From NCBI GenBank assembly GCA_009691725.1, contig SIAP01000013.1, forward strand, positions 1-54,682: a stretch of DNA of 54,682 nucleotides, in the 5' to 3' direction. A model generated the notes under the pieces. The model worked only from the letters and a program-made list of their open reading frames with translations, ran no database searches and was not told where the DNA came from. Position numbers and translations under genes: made by a program. Positions 8,141 through 17,270 of the stretch are shown piece after piece. How positions within the stretch are numbered: the first letter of the stretch is position 1; each line of letters begins with the position of its first letter. Source of the DNA: Phycisphaerales bacterium (GTDB lineage Bacteria; Planctomycetota; Phycisphaerae; Phycisphaerales; SM1A02).

Positions 8141-9720
8141 CTCGCTCGGTCGTGCTCGGCGTGCGCCGAATCGATCACATGCTGATACTGCCGCTCAAAG
8201 AATGCGTTGAATTGTCGACGCAGCATCGTGGTGGGTTGCTCGCGACCCTGCCAGAGGTTTTCGCCAGCGAATTGTCCCTTGAGCCAGCCGTTGCGCACCG
8301 CCGAGAGTGCAGCTGGGTCACCCATGTCGAGTGATGTGCCACCTGGACCCGCAACCATGGGCAGCGCATCAAACGCGGTCAGCCAATCCTTGAGAACGGG
8401 GTCGGTGACATCTTCAGCACTCACGACTGCTCCACCCTTTGGGTAACTGGGGTGGGTGATGATCGCATGCCAGGCCTCTCTCAGGAGATCCGTGTGCGTC
8501 ATGGCAAGCGGCACGAACAGAGGTGCAACAAAGGAGCGAAAGTTTCGATCGCTGACCAACGGCGCTTGGTCCTCGAAGGGGTTGATCTGATCCATAAAGC
8601 ATTCCTTGCAGCAGTCATATGCGGCGCGTCGTGCTGGCATGCGACGGAGTGAATACTGACGGGGTCGCGGGTACCCGCAGAGATCTCCCTCGCCATGCGG
8701 CAATTGCCACAGCATCTGCCCCTCCATCGAGAGGCAGAACTGCACGAATCGTTTGGCGAGTTCAGGGTTGGGCGCCCCTCGAAGTATCGCCACAGGGTCT
8801 GCGTCCACCACGCTCTCTCCCTTGGGAGTGCAAAAGGACAGCCGATCAATCGTTGCGATGCCAGTTCGAACTGCTTCATCTGAAAGCGATTGCACTTCAT
8901 AACGCCCATAGAAGTCGATGGCAATCCCAGTCCACGATTCGCCATCCGCGACGGTGGTGGGAGTGACTGAACTCGACGCGGTGATCTGATTCGAATTCGC
9001 TGCGGCTCTTCGGAGAACCTGCCATCCCCGTTTCCAACCGAGCCGCTGCAGGATGGTCTCGAATGCGGTGGCAACAGAACCGCTTTGTGCAGGGTTCACC
9101 AATGCGACGGCCTCGAAGAATCGAGGATCGGCAAGGTCCGCCCATCGATCTGGCACTTCCACCGAGTGTTCCGCACACTGCTGAGTATTGGAGACGATGC
9201 CGAACGAACTCAATGCGACGCCAAACCAGTGCAACTTTGCGTCATAGATCGGGCGACCGTCGACTGCATTGTGTCCGTAGATTTCATCGAGTGCCTGCGG
9301 CGTCAGCCAGTCGCAGGGTTGGAGAATCGTCGTCTGATGTTCACTCCCGTCGACGACCACCTTCAGCGGACGCGACAGGGTTTCGTACTCGTACGAGCCT
9401 CCTCCAAACAGAATGTCGGCGTCGCCTCCCACGGGTTGGTTGTGTCGCATAGCAGATTCATACTGTGCGATCAGCATCCGACGAATCTCCGTGGTTCCGC
9501 CTGGGGTGTTCCATGCAACGCTCACCGCTTCGCCATACTCCCGTTCATGCCAGCGAATGAATCCAGACGAAAACTCCTCTCGAATCTGTTCGTTGTGTGG
9601 GGTCACGATGACCAGCGTTCGTTCGGTCGATCGTCGCGGCGTTCCCCGATATGCAAGCACTGGAGTCATCGTGAGCACCACGACGGACGCGACCGAGCAG
9701 TAGAGCGCAGTGCGACTCAT
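8137..9720 (-). CDS. Periplasmic ABC-type solute-binding protein, iron(III)-family-like
   Basis: 527 residues, longer than usual (about 330-400). An N-terminal hydrophobic segment (ALYCSVASVVVLTMTPVLA) is a signal peptide or anchor. The first 340 residues look like a type-2 binding protein: RTLVIVTPHNEQIREEFSSG, ADILFGGGSYEYE, FGVALSSFGIVSN and LVNPAQSGSVATAFETILQR. The last 190 residues add an extra segment with a CCKEC cysteine cluster. No permease or ATPase lies next to it, so the transport partner is elsewhere or it has another role. It overlaps pyrF and DUF971 by 4 bp each. Confidence 0.7.
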   Translation of the reverse strand: MSRTALYCSVASVVVLTMTPVLAYRGTPRRSTERTLVIVTPHNEQIREEFSSGFIRWHEREYGEAVSVAWNTPGGTTEIRRMLIAQYESAMRHNQPVGGDADILFGGGSYEYETLSRPLKVVVDGSEHQTTILQPCDWLTPQALDEIYGHNAVDGRPIYDAKLHWFGVALSSFGIVSNTQQCAEHSVEVPDRWADLADPRFFEAVALVNPAQSGSVATAFETILQRLGWKRGWQVLRRAAANSNQITASSSVTPTTVADGESWTGIAIDFYGRYEVQSLSDEAVRTGIATIDRLSFCTPKGESVVDADPVAILRGAPNPELAKRFVQFCLSMEGQMLWQLPHGEGDLCGYPRPRQYSLRRMPARRAAYDCCKECFMDQINPFEDQAPLVSDRNFRSFVAPLFVPLAMTHTDLLREAWHAIITHPSYPKGGAVVSAEDVTDPVLKDWLTAFDALPMVAGPGGTSLDMGDPAALSAVRNGWLKGQFAGENLWQGREQPTTMLRRQFNAFFERQYQHVIDSAHAEHDRAR

Positions 9721-10613
9721 GCGCGGCTTTGCGAGGCAGTCGTCGCGGGAGCGATACCAACGCGAATCTCATGCGCAAACGCCTCCGCAGCGTGTTTGAT
9801 CGGAGAGATCCAGTCCGTGGCACTTGCGCCGGCTGCGAAGATGACACTGCGGCTTGCAGTCACGATCGCTCCGCGTCCATCCTGATTGAAGCAGGGGATC
9901 ACATCGCCAACCCTCCCACCCTGGGCACCGAATCCCGGGACGAGAAACATTTGCTCTGGCATGCGCATTCGAAGCGCTGCAGCTTCCCGCGCTTTCGTTG
10001 CCCCCACAACCGCACCGAGCGCGCTGTACCCCGATGAACCGATGCTGGACTTCCCCGCGTTGGCGACGAGATCTGCGACCGTTTCGGCAATCGAAATGCC
10101 AGCACTCGTTTGGAGTGATTGCAGTGCATCGGATCCGGGATTGGATGTTCGAACGAGGGCGAAGGCTCCACCGTGTGCAAGAAAGGGCGCGACTCCATCC
10201 ACTCCCAAGTAAGCATTCACCGTCGCCCAGTCGGCGCCGAATGTATGGAACATCGCATGGGCGTAGTGTTCAGCAGAGATGCCGATGTCGCCGCGCTTTC
10301 CGTCCAGAATGGTGATCACGCCCTCAGCTTTCGCAGCAGCCAGCGTGTCTGCAAGAACGCGCATGCCATCGGCACCATACCGCTCGTAACAGGCGGATTG
10401 GATCTTGACGCAGGGAACGATGTGGCGAATCGCGCGAATGATTCCGATGCCAAAGGTCGCGAGCGCACTGACTGGTGTCATCGATTGAAGTGCGTCTGGC
10501 AGGAGGGAGGCGACTGGGTCGAGGCCCACACACACGGGAGATCCCAGATCCGCGATGGCGTTGAGCAGTCGATCTGCTGGGTGGCCGGTCGGATTGCATT
10601 TTGTGTCTAGCAC
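9717..10613 (-). CDS. pyrF: Orotidine 5'-phosphate decarboxylase
   Basis: 298 residues, matching the longer class of OMP decarboxylases. It catalyses the last step of UMP biosynthesis. The active-site motif ITILDGKRGDIG (Asp104, Lys106, Asp109) is intact. VCVGLDPVASLLPD near the N-terminus, VNAYLGVDGVAPFL and the phosphate-binding LVPGFGAQGG complete the barrel signature. It is the first gene of the minus-strand operon. Only 37 bp separate it from the divergent cinA gene, so both promoters must lie in or overlap that gap. Confidence 0.92.
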   Translation of the reverse strand: MLDTKCNPTGHPADRLLNAIADLGSPVCVGLDPVASLLPDALQSMTPVSALATFGIGIIRAIRHIVPCVKIQSACYERYGADGMRVLADTLAAAKAEGVITILDGKRGDIGISAEHYAHAMFHTFGADWATVNAYLGVDGVAPFLAHGGAFALVRTSNPGSDALQSLQTSAGISIAETVADLVANAGKSSIGSSGYSALGAVVGATKAREAAALRMRMPEQMFLVPGFGAQGGRVGDVIPCFNQDGRGAIVTASRSVIFAAGASATDWISPIKHAAEAFAHEIRVGIAPATTASQSRA

Positions 10614-10650
10614 AGTGGAATAGTATCGCGCAGGCGTACGCTGATCACAT

Positions 10651-11970
10651 ATGTCGATTCGAGCGGCCGTCCTTTCGATTGGTGATGAATTGACCCTTGG
10701 TCAGGTCGCCGAGTCCAACGCGCGCTGGATATCGCAGGAATGTCTGGCGCTTGGAGTCCGAGTCGTGCAGCATCGCACGGTGGACGATGATCGTGACGAG
10801 ATTGCGCGGGGGATCGTCCAACTTGCAGCGATCGCAGAAGTCCTTGTCGTCACTGGGGGACTTGGGCCAACCGACGATGACCTGACCCGCGAGGCACTCG
10901 CACAGGCGATGGGCTCCAAGGCGTTGATCGAAGATGATCGCGCACTTGAGATGCTCCGCGCGCGCTTTGAATCCCGTGGCCGTGAGATGCCGCAGATGAA
11001 TGCGAGGCAGGCGCTGCGACCAACGGGTGCGCAGTGCATCGACAATCCAAATGGAACTGCGCCCGGGTTGATGGCGCGCATCGATCAGTCGACGGTGTAC
11101 TGCTTGCCGGGGCCGCCCAACGAAATGCGTCCCATGTTTCACGCCGTGATTTCCCCTGCGTTGCAGGCTCGTGTTGATGCGGCAGAGCGGCAATCACTGC
11201 GGACCTGTGCGATTCACTCATGTGGGCTTGCCGAGAGCGTCGCTGCAGAGCGCATCCGAGCATTCATGCAGCGCGATGCGAATCCACTTGTTGGAACGAC
11301 CGCGAGTGGTGCTGTCGTCACCGCCCGCATCCGCGCCTCTGGAACTGCGGCGCACGACGGACGATTTGAGCAGGTGTGTGATGAGATCGAGCGCGCGTGG
11401 TCTCCCTATTGCTTTGGTCGCGACCTGACAACGCTTGCAGAGTCGCTCGGTCAAGTCCTGCGAGATCGTGGAGAGCACGTGGTGACTGCGGAGAGTTGCA
11501 CGGCAGGGGGCATCGCCCAATTCATAACCACTGCCGCAGGTTCGAGTGGGTGGTTTCGTGGTGGGTGGATCACCTACTCCAACGGACTCAAGCATGCGAT
11601 GCTGGGAGTACCGCGTGAGATGCTTCACGAGCATGGTGCGGTGAGTCCGCAAGTTGCATGTTCGATGGCGGTTGGCGCAGCAGAACGCGCGGGCGTTCGA
11701 TTCGCTGTAAGTGCGACGGGAATTGCTGGGCCAGATGGCGGCACCGTGGGGAAGCCCGTCGGAACTGTCTGGATCGCTGTGGCGGATTTGAAGGAGCGGG
11801 ATGCCGCGCATCGAGCACGAGCCCGGTGCTTTCGACTCTCTGGCGATCGCGAGACAGTGCGCGAGCGCTCTGTGCGGATTGCGGCGCAATTGGTGAGGTT
11901 TTCTGCGATGGGGAACCCCGACATCCCTGTGTTGTGGGAAGTTCCCTTCGCCATCGCAGGTCCGACATGA
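10651..11970 (+). CDS. cinA: CinA family protein (nicotinamide-nucleotide amidohydrolase domain)
   Basis: 439 residues with two domains. Residues 1 to about 170 are the molybdopterin-binding-like domain (AAVLSIGDELTLGQVAESNA, VVTGGLGPTDDDLTREALA, YCLPGPPNEMRPMF). Residues about 270-430 are the CinA C-terminal domain (VVTAESCTAGGIAQFI, GSSGWFRGGWITYSNGLKH, SATGIAGPDGGT), which deamidates NMN in related proteins. CinA is linked to pyridine-nucleotide salvage and, in some species, to competence. Its stop overlaps the folK start by 4 bp (ATGA, 11967-11970). Confidence 0.9.
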   Translation: MSIRAAVLSIGDELTLGQVAESNARWISQECLALGVRVVQHRTVDDDRDEIARGIVQLAAIAEVLVVTGGLGPTDDDLTREALAQAMGSKALIEDDRALEMLRARFESRGREMPQMNARQALRPTGAQCIDNPNGTAPGLMARIDQSTVYCLPGPPNEMRPMFHAVISPALQARVDAAERQSLRTCAIHSCGLAESVAAERIRAFMQRDANPLVGTTASGAVVTARIRASGTAAHDGRFEQVCDEIERAWSPYCFGRDLTTLAESLGQVLRDRGEHVVTAESCTAGGIAQFITTAAGSSGWFRGGWITYSNGLKHAMLGVPREMLHEHGAVSPQVACSMAVGAAERAGVRFAVSATGIAGPDGGTVGKPVGTVWIAVADLKERDAAHRARARCFRLSGDRETVRERSVRIAAQLVRFSAMGNPDIPVLWEVPFAIAGPT

Positions 11971-12599
11971 GTGAGCGAGTCTTCATTGCGCTTGGATCGA
12001 ATGTTGGGGATCGTGCGAACTGGATTGATCGCGCGATCGAGAAGCTCAGCTGGCAGCACAGTGGGCACGACAGTGGGCACGACAGTGGGCACGACAGTGG
12101 GCACGACAGTGGGCACGACAGTGGGCACGACTGGGGCAATCGTTCCAGTCGGGGTGAATGCAGGGTGATCCAATACAGTTCGCTCTGGGAAACAGATCCG
12201 GTTGGACCACCGCAACCGAGATATCTCAATGCGGCTGCGGAACTATCGACCACACTTTCGCCCCTTGCGCTGTTGCAATCCATGCTCGAAATTGAAGAGT
12301 CGCTTGGACGCGTGCGGTCGACCGCAGAACGCAACGCTCCCCGCACAATCGATCTTGATCTCTTGATGTATGGCACCACGATGTCCGTTGAACCACATCT
12401 GGAACTGCCTCACCCACGGCTTACGATGCGCCCCTTCGTCCTCATCCCGCTGTTGGAGTTGGATGCATCGCTGCGCCATCCTGGGACAGGCGACCTGCTA
12501 GTATCGTTTCTCCCCGTAAATCGAGAGAACGATGGTGTAGTCATGTGGCGCGCCCGTTCAAGATCTCTCGGATGCGCGGAAGTATTAGGTACACCATGA
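11967..12599 (+). CDS. folK: HPPK (2-amino-4-hydroxy-6-hydroxymethyldihydropteridine pyrophosphokinase) with an SGHD repeat insertion
   Basis: 210 residues; HPPKs are usually about 160. The enzyme transfers pyrophosphate from ATP to 6-hydroxymethyl-dihydropterin in folate synthesis. Core motifs are present: VFIALGSNVGDRANWIDRAI, YSSLWETDPVGPPQPRYLNA, the NAPRTIDLDLLMYG catalytic loop, and LPHPRLTMRPFVLIPL. Between helix 1 and the next strand (about residues 32-55) six SGHD units are inserted, encoded by the 12-bp repeat at 12061-12132. The C-terminus runs about 30 residues past the usual end. It overlaps cinA and the following gene by 4 bp each. Confidence 0.9.
   Translation: MSERVFIALGSNVGDRANWIDRAIEKLSWQHSGHDSGHDSGHDSGHDSGHDSGHDWGNRSSRGECRVIQYSSLWETDPVGPPQPRYLNAAAELSTTLSPLALLQSMLEIEESLGRVRSTAERNAPRTIDLDLLMYGTTMSVEPHLELPHPRLTMRPFVLIPLLELDASLRHPGTGDLLVSFLPVNRENDGVVMWRARSRSLGCAEVLGTP
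12061..12132 (+). repeat. 12-bp tandem repeat, six copies, inside folK
   Basis: Unit GTGGGCACGACA repeated in perfect register; five copies are exact and the sixth ends in T. The length keeps the folK frame and encodes repeated Ser-Gly-His-Asp. The insertion sits where HPPK has a surface connection between helix 1 and strand 2, so copy-number changes by slippage would add or remove four residues without breaking the gene. Confidence 0.95.
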
Positions 12600-13999
12600 G
12601 CACACTTCGGAATCCAAGCCCATTCGCATTCGCATCGCTGATCCTGTTGACGACATCCTGCGCAATTGCGCAGAACACGGAACCTGCACCACAACCTCCG
12701 GCCGCTCCTTCCGCGACCACCCCGGAAGCGGCCACATCGGAAGCGGCCGAACCCATCGATATCGAAGGTGCGCCGATCGATGAAGCGCAGATGGCCGCGA
12801 TGTTTCCAAAGGTCGCCCTCAACGGAGAGTCCTTCGACGATGCGTCGAAGTCACCAGAGGCCATCGCCAAGGGAACGACATTGCTCGGCCAAGTTGCCGG
12901 TGCCTATCGCACTGCACACGCCATGACAGACACTGTCAATTGGAGCGTCAAGACTCTAGGATCGGAACAAACGGAGTCCATATCCGTCGCGTTTGGATCT
13001 GGGCAGGACATGCAGATCAAGATTGCGACAGCCAAAATTGTCGCAGTCGGTGGAAATCTTTACTTTTCCGACGAATCGATCGCCGACAAGTTTGTGCAGG
13101 TACCCCTCGATGGCAGCGTTCTCAACACGCTCAAGACGAAGTTCAACGGCATTGAGTTCCCATGTCCGCACCCTGCGCTCCGCGCAAGTTCAACGGAGCA
13201 TGCGGCGAGCGAAGCACTCGCAGCTTTCAACTTCGGCGGATCTTCGTTCGACAGAGTTGCTGGATTCCAACAGAAGGATGGCGTCGATCAACTTCTGCTC
13301 GCCGGCGGCGAGAGTGATTTGCTCATTGCGGTGAACCCAACGACCAAACTCATTTCGTCGATGTCGCTCATCTTGACGCCACCGGGCGCTCCTCCTGGAA
13401 TCCGATTTGCGGTGAACTTCACATTGGATCCAAAGACGATGGATAGTCTCGCAACTCCCATTGCCTTCGACGCAGCAGGTCGAACCGCAGTGGATTCACT
13501 CGAGAAGATGCAACCCGATGATCCACAACGCGCCGTCCCGATTGCAGTGGGCGCAGATGCTCCACCATTCTCCCTGCAGGATTTCGACGGCACGACGGTC
13601 ACGCTGGCCGATCTCAAAGGACAGATTGTCGTGATCGACTTCTGGGCAACCTGGTGCGGTCCATGTCGCAAAGGACTTCCGTCAATCGACGCGCTTGCGA
13701 AGTGGGTGGTCGAAACCAAACAACCAGTCAAGGTCTTCGGCATCAACGTGTGGGAGCGTGGCGAGGACGCAAAGGCCGCATCGCAGGTATTCTGGAAGAA
13801 GCAGGGTTTCTCCTTCCCATCGTTGCTCGACCTGGAAGGCAAGGTCGTGACTCAATACGGCTTTGATGGCATTCCCGCAACCGTCATCATCGGCAGCGAC
13901 GGCAAGGTCGTCACGGTTCACCAAGGGTTTGATCCCAAGGGCGATCTCACCGGCGAGTTGAAAGCCGAAATCCTCAAGGCACTCGGTACGAAGGGTTAA
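12596..13999 (+). CDS. Secreted TlpA/ResA-type thioredoxin with N-terminal unknown domain
   Basis: 467 residues from ATG 12596, chosen because it overlaps the folK stop and opens a signal peptide (AFASLILLTTSCAIAQ; possibly a lipoprotein at Cys22). A Pro/Ala-rich linker follows. Residues about 65-320 form a domain of unknown function whose layout resembles outer-membrane-associated lipoprotein-carrier-like proteins (DUF2092 type). Residues about 330-467 are a TlpA-like thioredoxin: APPFSLQDFDGTTVTLADLK, then FWATWCGPCRKGLPS with redox cysteines 354 and 357, and the cis-proline region GIPATVIIG. Periplasmic thiol-disulphide reduction is the likely activity. Confidence 0.82.
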   Translation: MSTLRNPSPFAFASLILLTTSCAIAQNTEPAPQPPAAPSATTPEAATSEAAEPIDIEGAPIDEAQMAAMFPKVALNGESFDDASKSPEAIAKGTTLLGQVAGAYRTAHAMTDTVNWSVKTLGSEQTESISVAFGSGQDMQIKIATAKIVAVGGNLYFSDESIADKFVQVPLDGSVLNTLKTKFNGIEFPCPHPALRASSTEHAASEALAAFNFGGSSFDRVAGFQQKDGVDQLLLAGGESDLLIAVNPTTKLISSMSLILTPPGAPPGIRFAVNFTLDPKTMDSLATPIAFDAAGRTAVDSLEKMQPDDPQRAVPIAVGADAPPFSLQDFDGTTVTLADLKGQIVVIDFWATWCGPCRKGLPSIDALAKWVVETKQPVKVFGINVWERGEDAKAASQVFWKKQGFSFPSLLDLEGKVVTQYGFDGIPATVIIGSDGKVVTVHQGFDPKGDLTGELKAEILKALGTKG

Positions 14000-14026
14000 A
14001 CACACTTCCTCGAAAAAGTTCTGCGC

Positions 14027-16978
14027 GTGACCGCTGACAAAGACATGATCTATGTTGTCGACGGACACGCGCAGTTTTTTCGCGCCTACTACGCCATTCG
14101 CGGCGGGATGACGAGTCCCACCACGAACGAGGCGACGCAGATGGTGTATGGCTATGTCGGGATGCTCTTGCGTCTCATCCGCGAGCACGCTCCGAAGTAT
14201 CTGGTCTTGGTGATTGATGCCGCGGGAGATCAGCAGACCTTTCGTTCGCAGATGTATCCCCAGTACAAGGCGCATCGGGCACCTCCACCCATCGATTTTC
14301 ACGGTCAAGTCCAGCGTTGTTTGGAATTCACGCGGTTGCTGGGGATTCCGATTTTCGCCATCGAAGCTGTCGAAGCAGACGATGTGATCGCCACAATCGC
14401 CCGCAAGGTGCAACGGGAACGACCCGACCTTTCGATGCGCATCGTTTCACGCGACAAGGATCTGGCGCAACTGGTCGATGCGCAGACATCACTCTTCGAC
14501 CCTCAGACTGGGGTCGACCTCGGTCCAGAGCAACTCTTTGAAACCAAGGGAGTGCAGCCACATCAGGTCGCCGACATGCTTGCGCTCATGGGGGACACCT
14601 CTGACAACATTCCTGGCGTCCAAGGAATTGGGCCCAAGACGGCTGCACAACTCATCACAACCTATGGATCGCTTGATGGCTTGCTCGCCAATCTCGCAGA
14701 CCTGACTCCTAAGCGACGCGACGCGATCATCGCTGGGCGAGGGGCACTCGCCATCGCACGCCAACTCGTCGCGCTGAAAGAGGACTGTGACATCGTGTGG
14801 TCCTACTCGGATGCGCAGGTCGATCTTGGACGATCGAATGTGCCTGCCATTCTCGAACTCTTGCGAACACTTGGATTTGGGCGGCTGCTCACCGAAGTCC
14901 AGATTCTGCTGACGGGCGGGATGGCAACAGCGCAGGTTGCGGGGTCGATTGGGCGCGCTGTGAGCGAAACCATCGCCAAGCCTGCGGGGCAGCGCAACCA
15001 GAATGCGCCTCGCAGTGCGGAGGCAGACGCAGCGAGCGCACCGCTTTTTGCGGATGTCATTCATGCCTCGCAGCATGATGGTTCCGCCGATTTTCACACC
15101 GCTGCGATTCCTTCGGCCCATCCAGTGCGAAGTGCGAACTACAAAACACTTCGCACGGCGGAAGCGATCATCGCGGCCCTGCGTGCAGCTCGTGGCGCTG
15201 CGGCGGGGGGTGCGAGGATTGCCTTTGACACAGAAACCGACTCCCTCAACACCGTCGTCGCACGACTCTGCGGTATCAGTCTCTCGTGGGAGCGGGAGCA
15301 GGGGGTGTACATACCCACGCGATCACCAGATCCGACAGAGCATTGCACGACCGAAGAGGTGCTTGCGCTCCTGCGTCCATTTTTCGCGGATTCCGCCCTC
15401 CCAAAGGTTGCGCACAATGCCAAGTTCGATCTGCAAATCCTCCGCAGGCACGGGGTCGAGGTACGCGGACTTGTCGGCGACTCGATGGTGGCTTCGTATG
15501 TCATCGATGCGACGCGGGTCAGTCACGGATTGAATTCGCTCGCCGAGGTCTGTCTGAACTACAAGTGCATTCCGATCACAGCGCTGATCGGAACGGGCGA
15601 GTTTCAGCGGACTTTCGATCAGGTGTCGCTCGTCGTGGCAGCCCCCTACGCAGCAGAAGATGCGGACATCGCGCTGCGGCTCGACCGCCTGCTCAGTGAT
15701 CGCATCGAGGAGATGGGGTTGGCATCGCTCTACAAGGAGATTGAACTTCCTCTCGTCGAAGTCTTGGCAGAGTTAGAGTTCAATGGGATTCTGGTTGATG
15801 CGGCGGAGTTGGATCGGCAATGCTTGAAGCTCACTGCGCAGACCGAGGAGTTCCGGCAGTCAATCACGGCGAACGCGCCACACCCATTCAATCCAGACAG
15901 TCCCAAGCAACTTGCCCATGTGCTCTTCAATCGCATTGACGACGATCCGCCAGGACTCGGGTTGAAGTCGATTCGCAAACTTGCCAGTGGACCGAGTACC
16001 GATGTCGAAGTGCTTGAACGATTGGCTGCGGACCCAGATGTCGCCACCGACCTCCCGGCCAAGATGATTGAGTATCGCACACTCAAGAAGTTGGTCAGCA
16101 CCTATCTCGTTGCCCTGCGCACTGCGATCCAACCCACGACGGGACGGATTCACTCATCGTTCAATCAGACTGGAACCGCAACGGGTCGCCTCTCCTCAAG
16201 TGACCCAAACATGCAGAACATTCCCATCCGAAGCGAAATGGGCCGGGAGATTCGCCGCGCATTTGTCGCTCCGCCTGGGTGCACGCTGCTCGCCTGCGAT
16301 TACTCGCAAATCGAACTCCGGGTCCTCGCGCATCTCGCCAATGACCCAGCGATGATCGCAGCATTCTCGAGTGACATCGATATCCATACGGCAGTCGCAG
16401 CGGAAGTTCACGGGATTGATCCCGCAGAGGTGACTCCTGATCAGCGCAGCGGCGCCAAGATGGTGAACTTTGGCATCATCTATGGCATCACACCATTTGG
16501 GTTGGCACGAAGGCTCGGGAGTGGCACAACGACGGCGCGCGCGCGAGAGATCATCGAGGGGTATCGGCGACAATTCTCATGCATCGACGCATTCCTTGCG
16601 ACATGTGTCAGCGAAGCGCGATCGCAGGGATTCGTCACCACGCTCTTGGGTCGCCGCCGACTCGTGCCCCAAGTGCGATCGTCAAATGGCTCCGAACGCG
16701 CCCTCGGCGAACGCATCGCCATCAACACGGTTGTCCAGGGGACCGCCGCGGACATCATCAAGATTGCGATGGTGAACATCCATCGCGACCTCACCACAAC
16801 GTTTCCTGGGGCACGCATGCTCTTGCAGATTCACGACGAATTGGTTTTCGAGGTGCCGTCGAATCTCATTTCCGTTGTTGAACCGTGGGTCGTTTCTCGA
16901 ATGGAGTCTGCGCTCTCGCTGCGTGTGGCACTGCGCGTCGAGTCGTCCCACGGCGAAAACTGGTTTGTCACGGGGTAG
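14027..16978 (+). CDS. polA: DNA polymerase I
   Basis: 983 residues with three domains. The 5' nuclease (about 1-300) shows YVVDGHAQFFRAYYAI, EADDVIATIAR and LMGDTSDNIPGVQGIGPKTA. The 3'-5' exonuclease (about 370-560) is intact: IAFDTETDSL (Exo I), VAHNAKFDLQIL (Exo II) and YAAEDADIALRL (Exo III), so proofreading should be active. The polymerase has motif A (ACDYSQIELRVLAHLA), motif B (GAKMVNFGIIYGI, ddNTP-discriminating Phe) and motif C (QIHDELVFEVP). It acts in repair and Okazaki fragment maturation. The start may be GTG 14027 or ATG 14045; the latter gives the more usual N-terminus MIYVVDGH. No strong Shine-Dalgarno is visible at either. Confidence 0.95.
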   Translation: MTADKDMIYVVDGHAQFFRAYYAIRGGMTSPTTNEATQMVYGYVGMLLRLIREHAPKYLVLVIDAAGDQQTFRSQMYPQYKAHRAPPPIDFHGQVQRCLEFTRLLGIPIFAIEAVEADDVIATIARKVQRERPDLSMRIVSRDKDLAQLVDAQTSLFDPQTGVDLGPEQLFETKGVQPHQVADMLALMGDTSDNIPGVQGIGPKTAAQLITTYGSLDGLLANLADLTPKRRDAIIAGRGALAIARQLVALKEDCDIVWSYSDAQVDLGRSNVPAILELLRTLGFGRLLTEVQILLTGGMATAQVAGSIGRAVSETIAKPAGQRNQNAPRSAEADAASAPLFADVIHASQHDGSADFHTAAIPSAHPVRSANYKTLRTAEAIIAALRAARGAAAGGARIAFDTETDSLNTVVARLCGISLSWEREQGVYIPTRSPDPTEHCTTEEVLALLRPFFADSALPKVAHNAKFDLQILRRHGVEVRGLVGDSMVASYVIDATRVSHGLNSLAEVCLNYKCIPITALIGTGEFQRTFDQVSLVVAAPYAAEDADIALRLDRLLSDRIEEMGLASLYKEIELPLVEVLAELEFNGILVDAAELDRQCLKLTAQTEEFRQSITANAPHPFNPDSPKQLAHVLFNRIDDDPPGLGLKSIRKLASGPSTDVEVLERLAADPDVATDLPAKMIEYRTLKKLVSTYLVALRTAIQPTTGRIHSSFNQTGTATGRLSSSDPNMQNIPIRSEMGREIRRAFVAPPGCTLLACDYSQIELRVLAHLANDPAMIAAFSSDIDIHTAVAAEVHGIDPAEVTPDQRSGAKMVNFGIIYGITPFGLARRLGSGTTTARAREIIEGYRRQFSCIDAFLATCVSEARSQGFVTTLLGRRRLVPQVRSSNGSERALGERIAINTVVQGTAADIIKIAMVNIHRDLTTTFPGARMLLQIHDELVFEVPSNLISVVEPWVVSRMESALSLRVALRVESSHGENWFVTG

Positions 16979-17015
16979 CGTTGTTCAGCGACGATGACCC
17001 ACTCGACTGGCTCGG

Positions 17016-17043
17016 TTGACGAACGACCACCCTTCGCTACCAT
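17016..17043 (+). promoter_or_regulatory. Putative sigma-70-type promoter of tRNA-Asp
   Basis: TTGACG (17016-17021) and TACCAT (17038-17043) separated by 16 bp, about 44 bp upstream of the tRNA 5' end. Matches are 5 of 6 at -35 and 4 of 6 at -10. Confidence 0.45.
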
Positions 17044-17086
17044 TCAAGGCTCGGAATTGATGTTGGAGTTCCGCGAATCGGTTGTT

Positions 17087-17160
17087 GGGGCGGTAGCTCA
17101 ATTGGTTAGAGTACCGGCTTGTCACGCCGGTGGTTGCGGGTTCGATTCCCGTCCGCCTCG
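17087..17160 (+). tRNA. tRNA-Asp (GTC)
   Basis: A 74-nt cloverleaf. The acceptor GGGGCGG pairs with CCGCCTC (one G-U), with discriminator G. The D-loop is AGCTCAATTGGTTAGAGT. The anticodon loop CTTGTCACG carries GTC, and the T-arm TTCGATT is typical. CCA is not encoded. It is followed directly by a terminator. Confidence 0.96.
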
Positions 17161-17167
17161 TTCAAAG

Positions 17168-17192
17168 CCCTTGCGTCTGCGAGGGTTTTTTT
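17168..17192 (+). terminator. Rho-independent terminator after tRNA-Asp
   Basis: Stem CCCTTGC/GCGAGGG (7 bp including one G-U) with a short loop, followed immediately by seven T residues (17186-17192). It lies 8 nt past the tRNA. Confidence 0.85.
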
Positions 17193-17270
17193 ACGGATCC
17201 CCATCTCAGTTTCTCGCTCGCAAACGAGTCCAGCAGGAGTCATCGAGCGGGATGCGCGCGCCAATGGTCG

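Noticed and set aside
9413-9703. Plus-strand frame of 96 codons
   Set aside because: Shadow of the minus-strand binding-protein gene, with no independent signals.
12061-12132. Regular repeats considered as a CRISPR array
   Set aside because: Units are 12 bp with no spacers and lie in frame inside folK; the same reasoning applies to 32024-32107.
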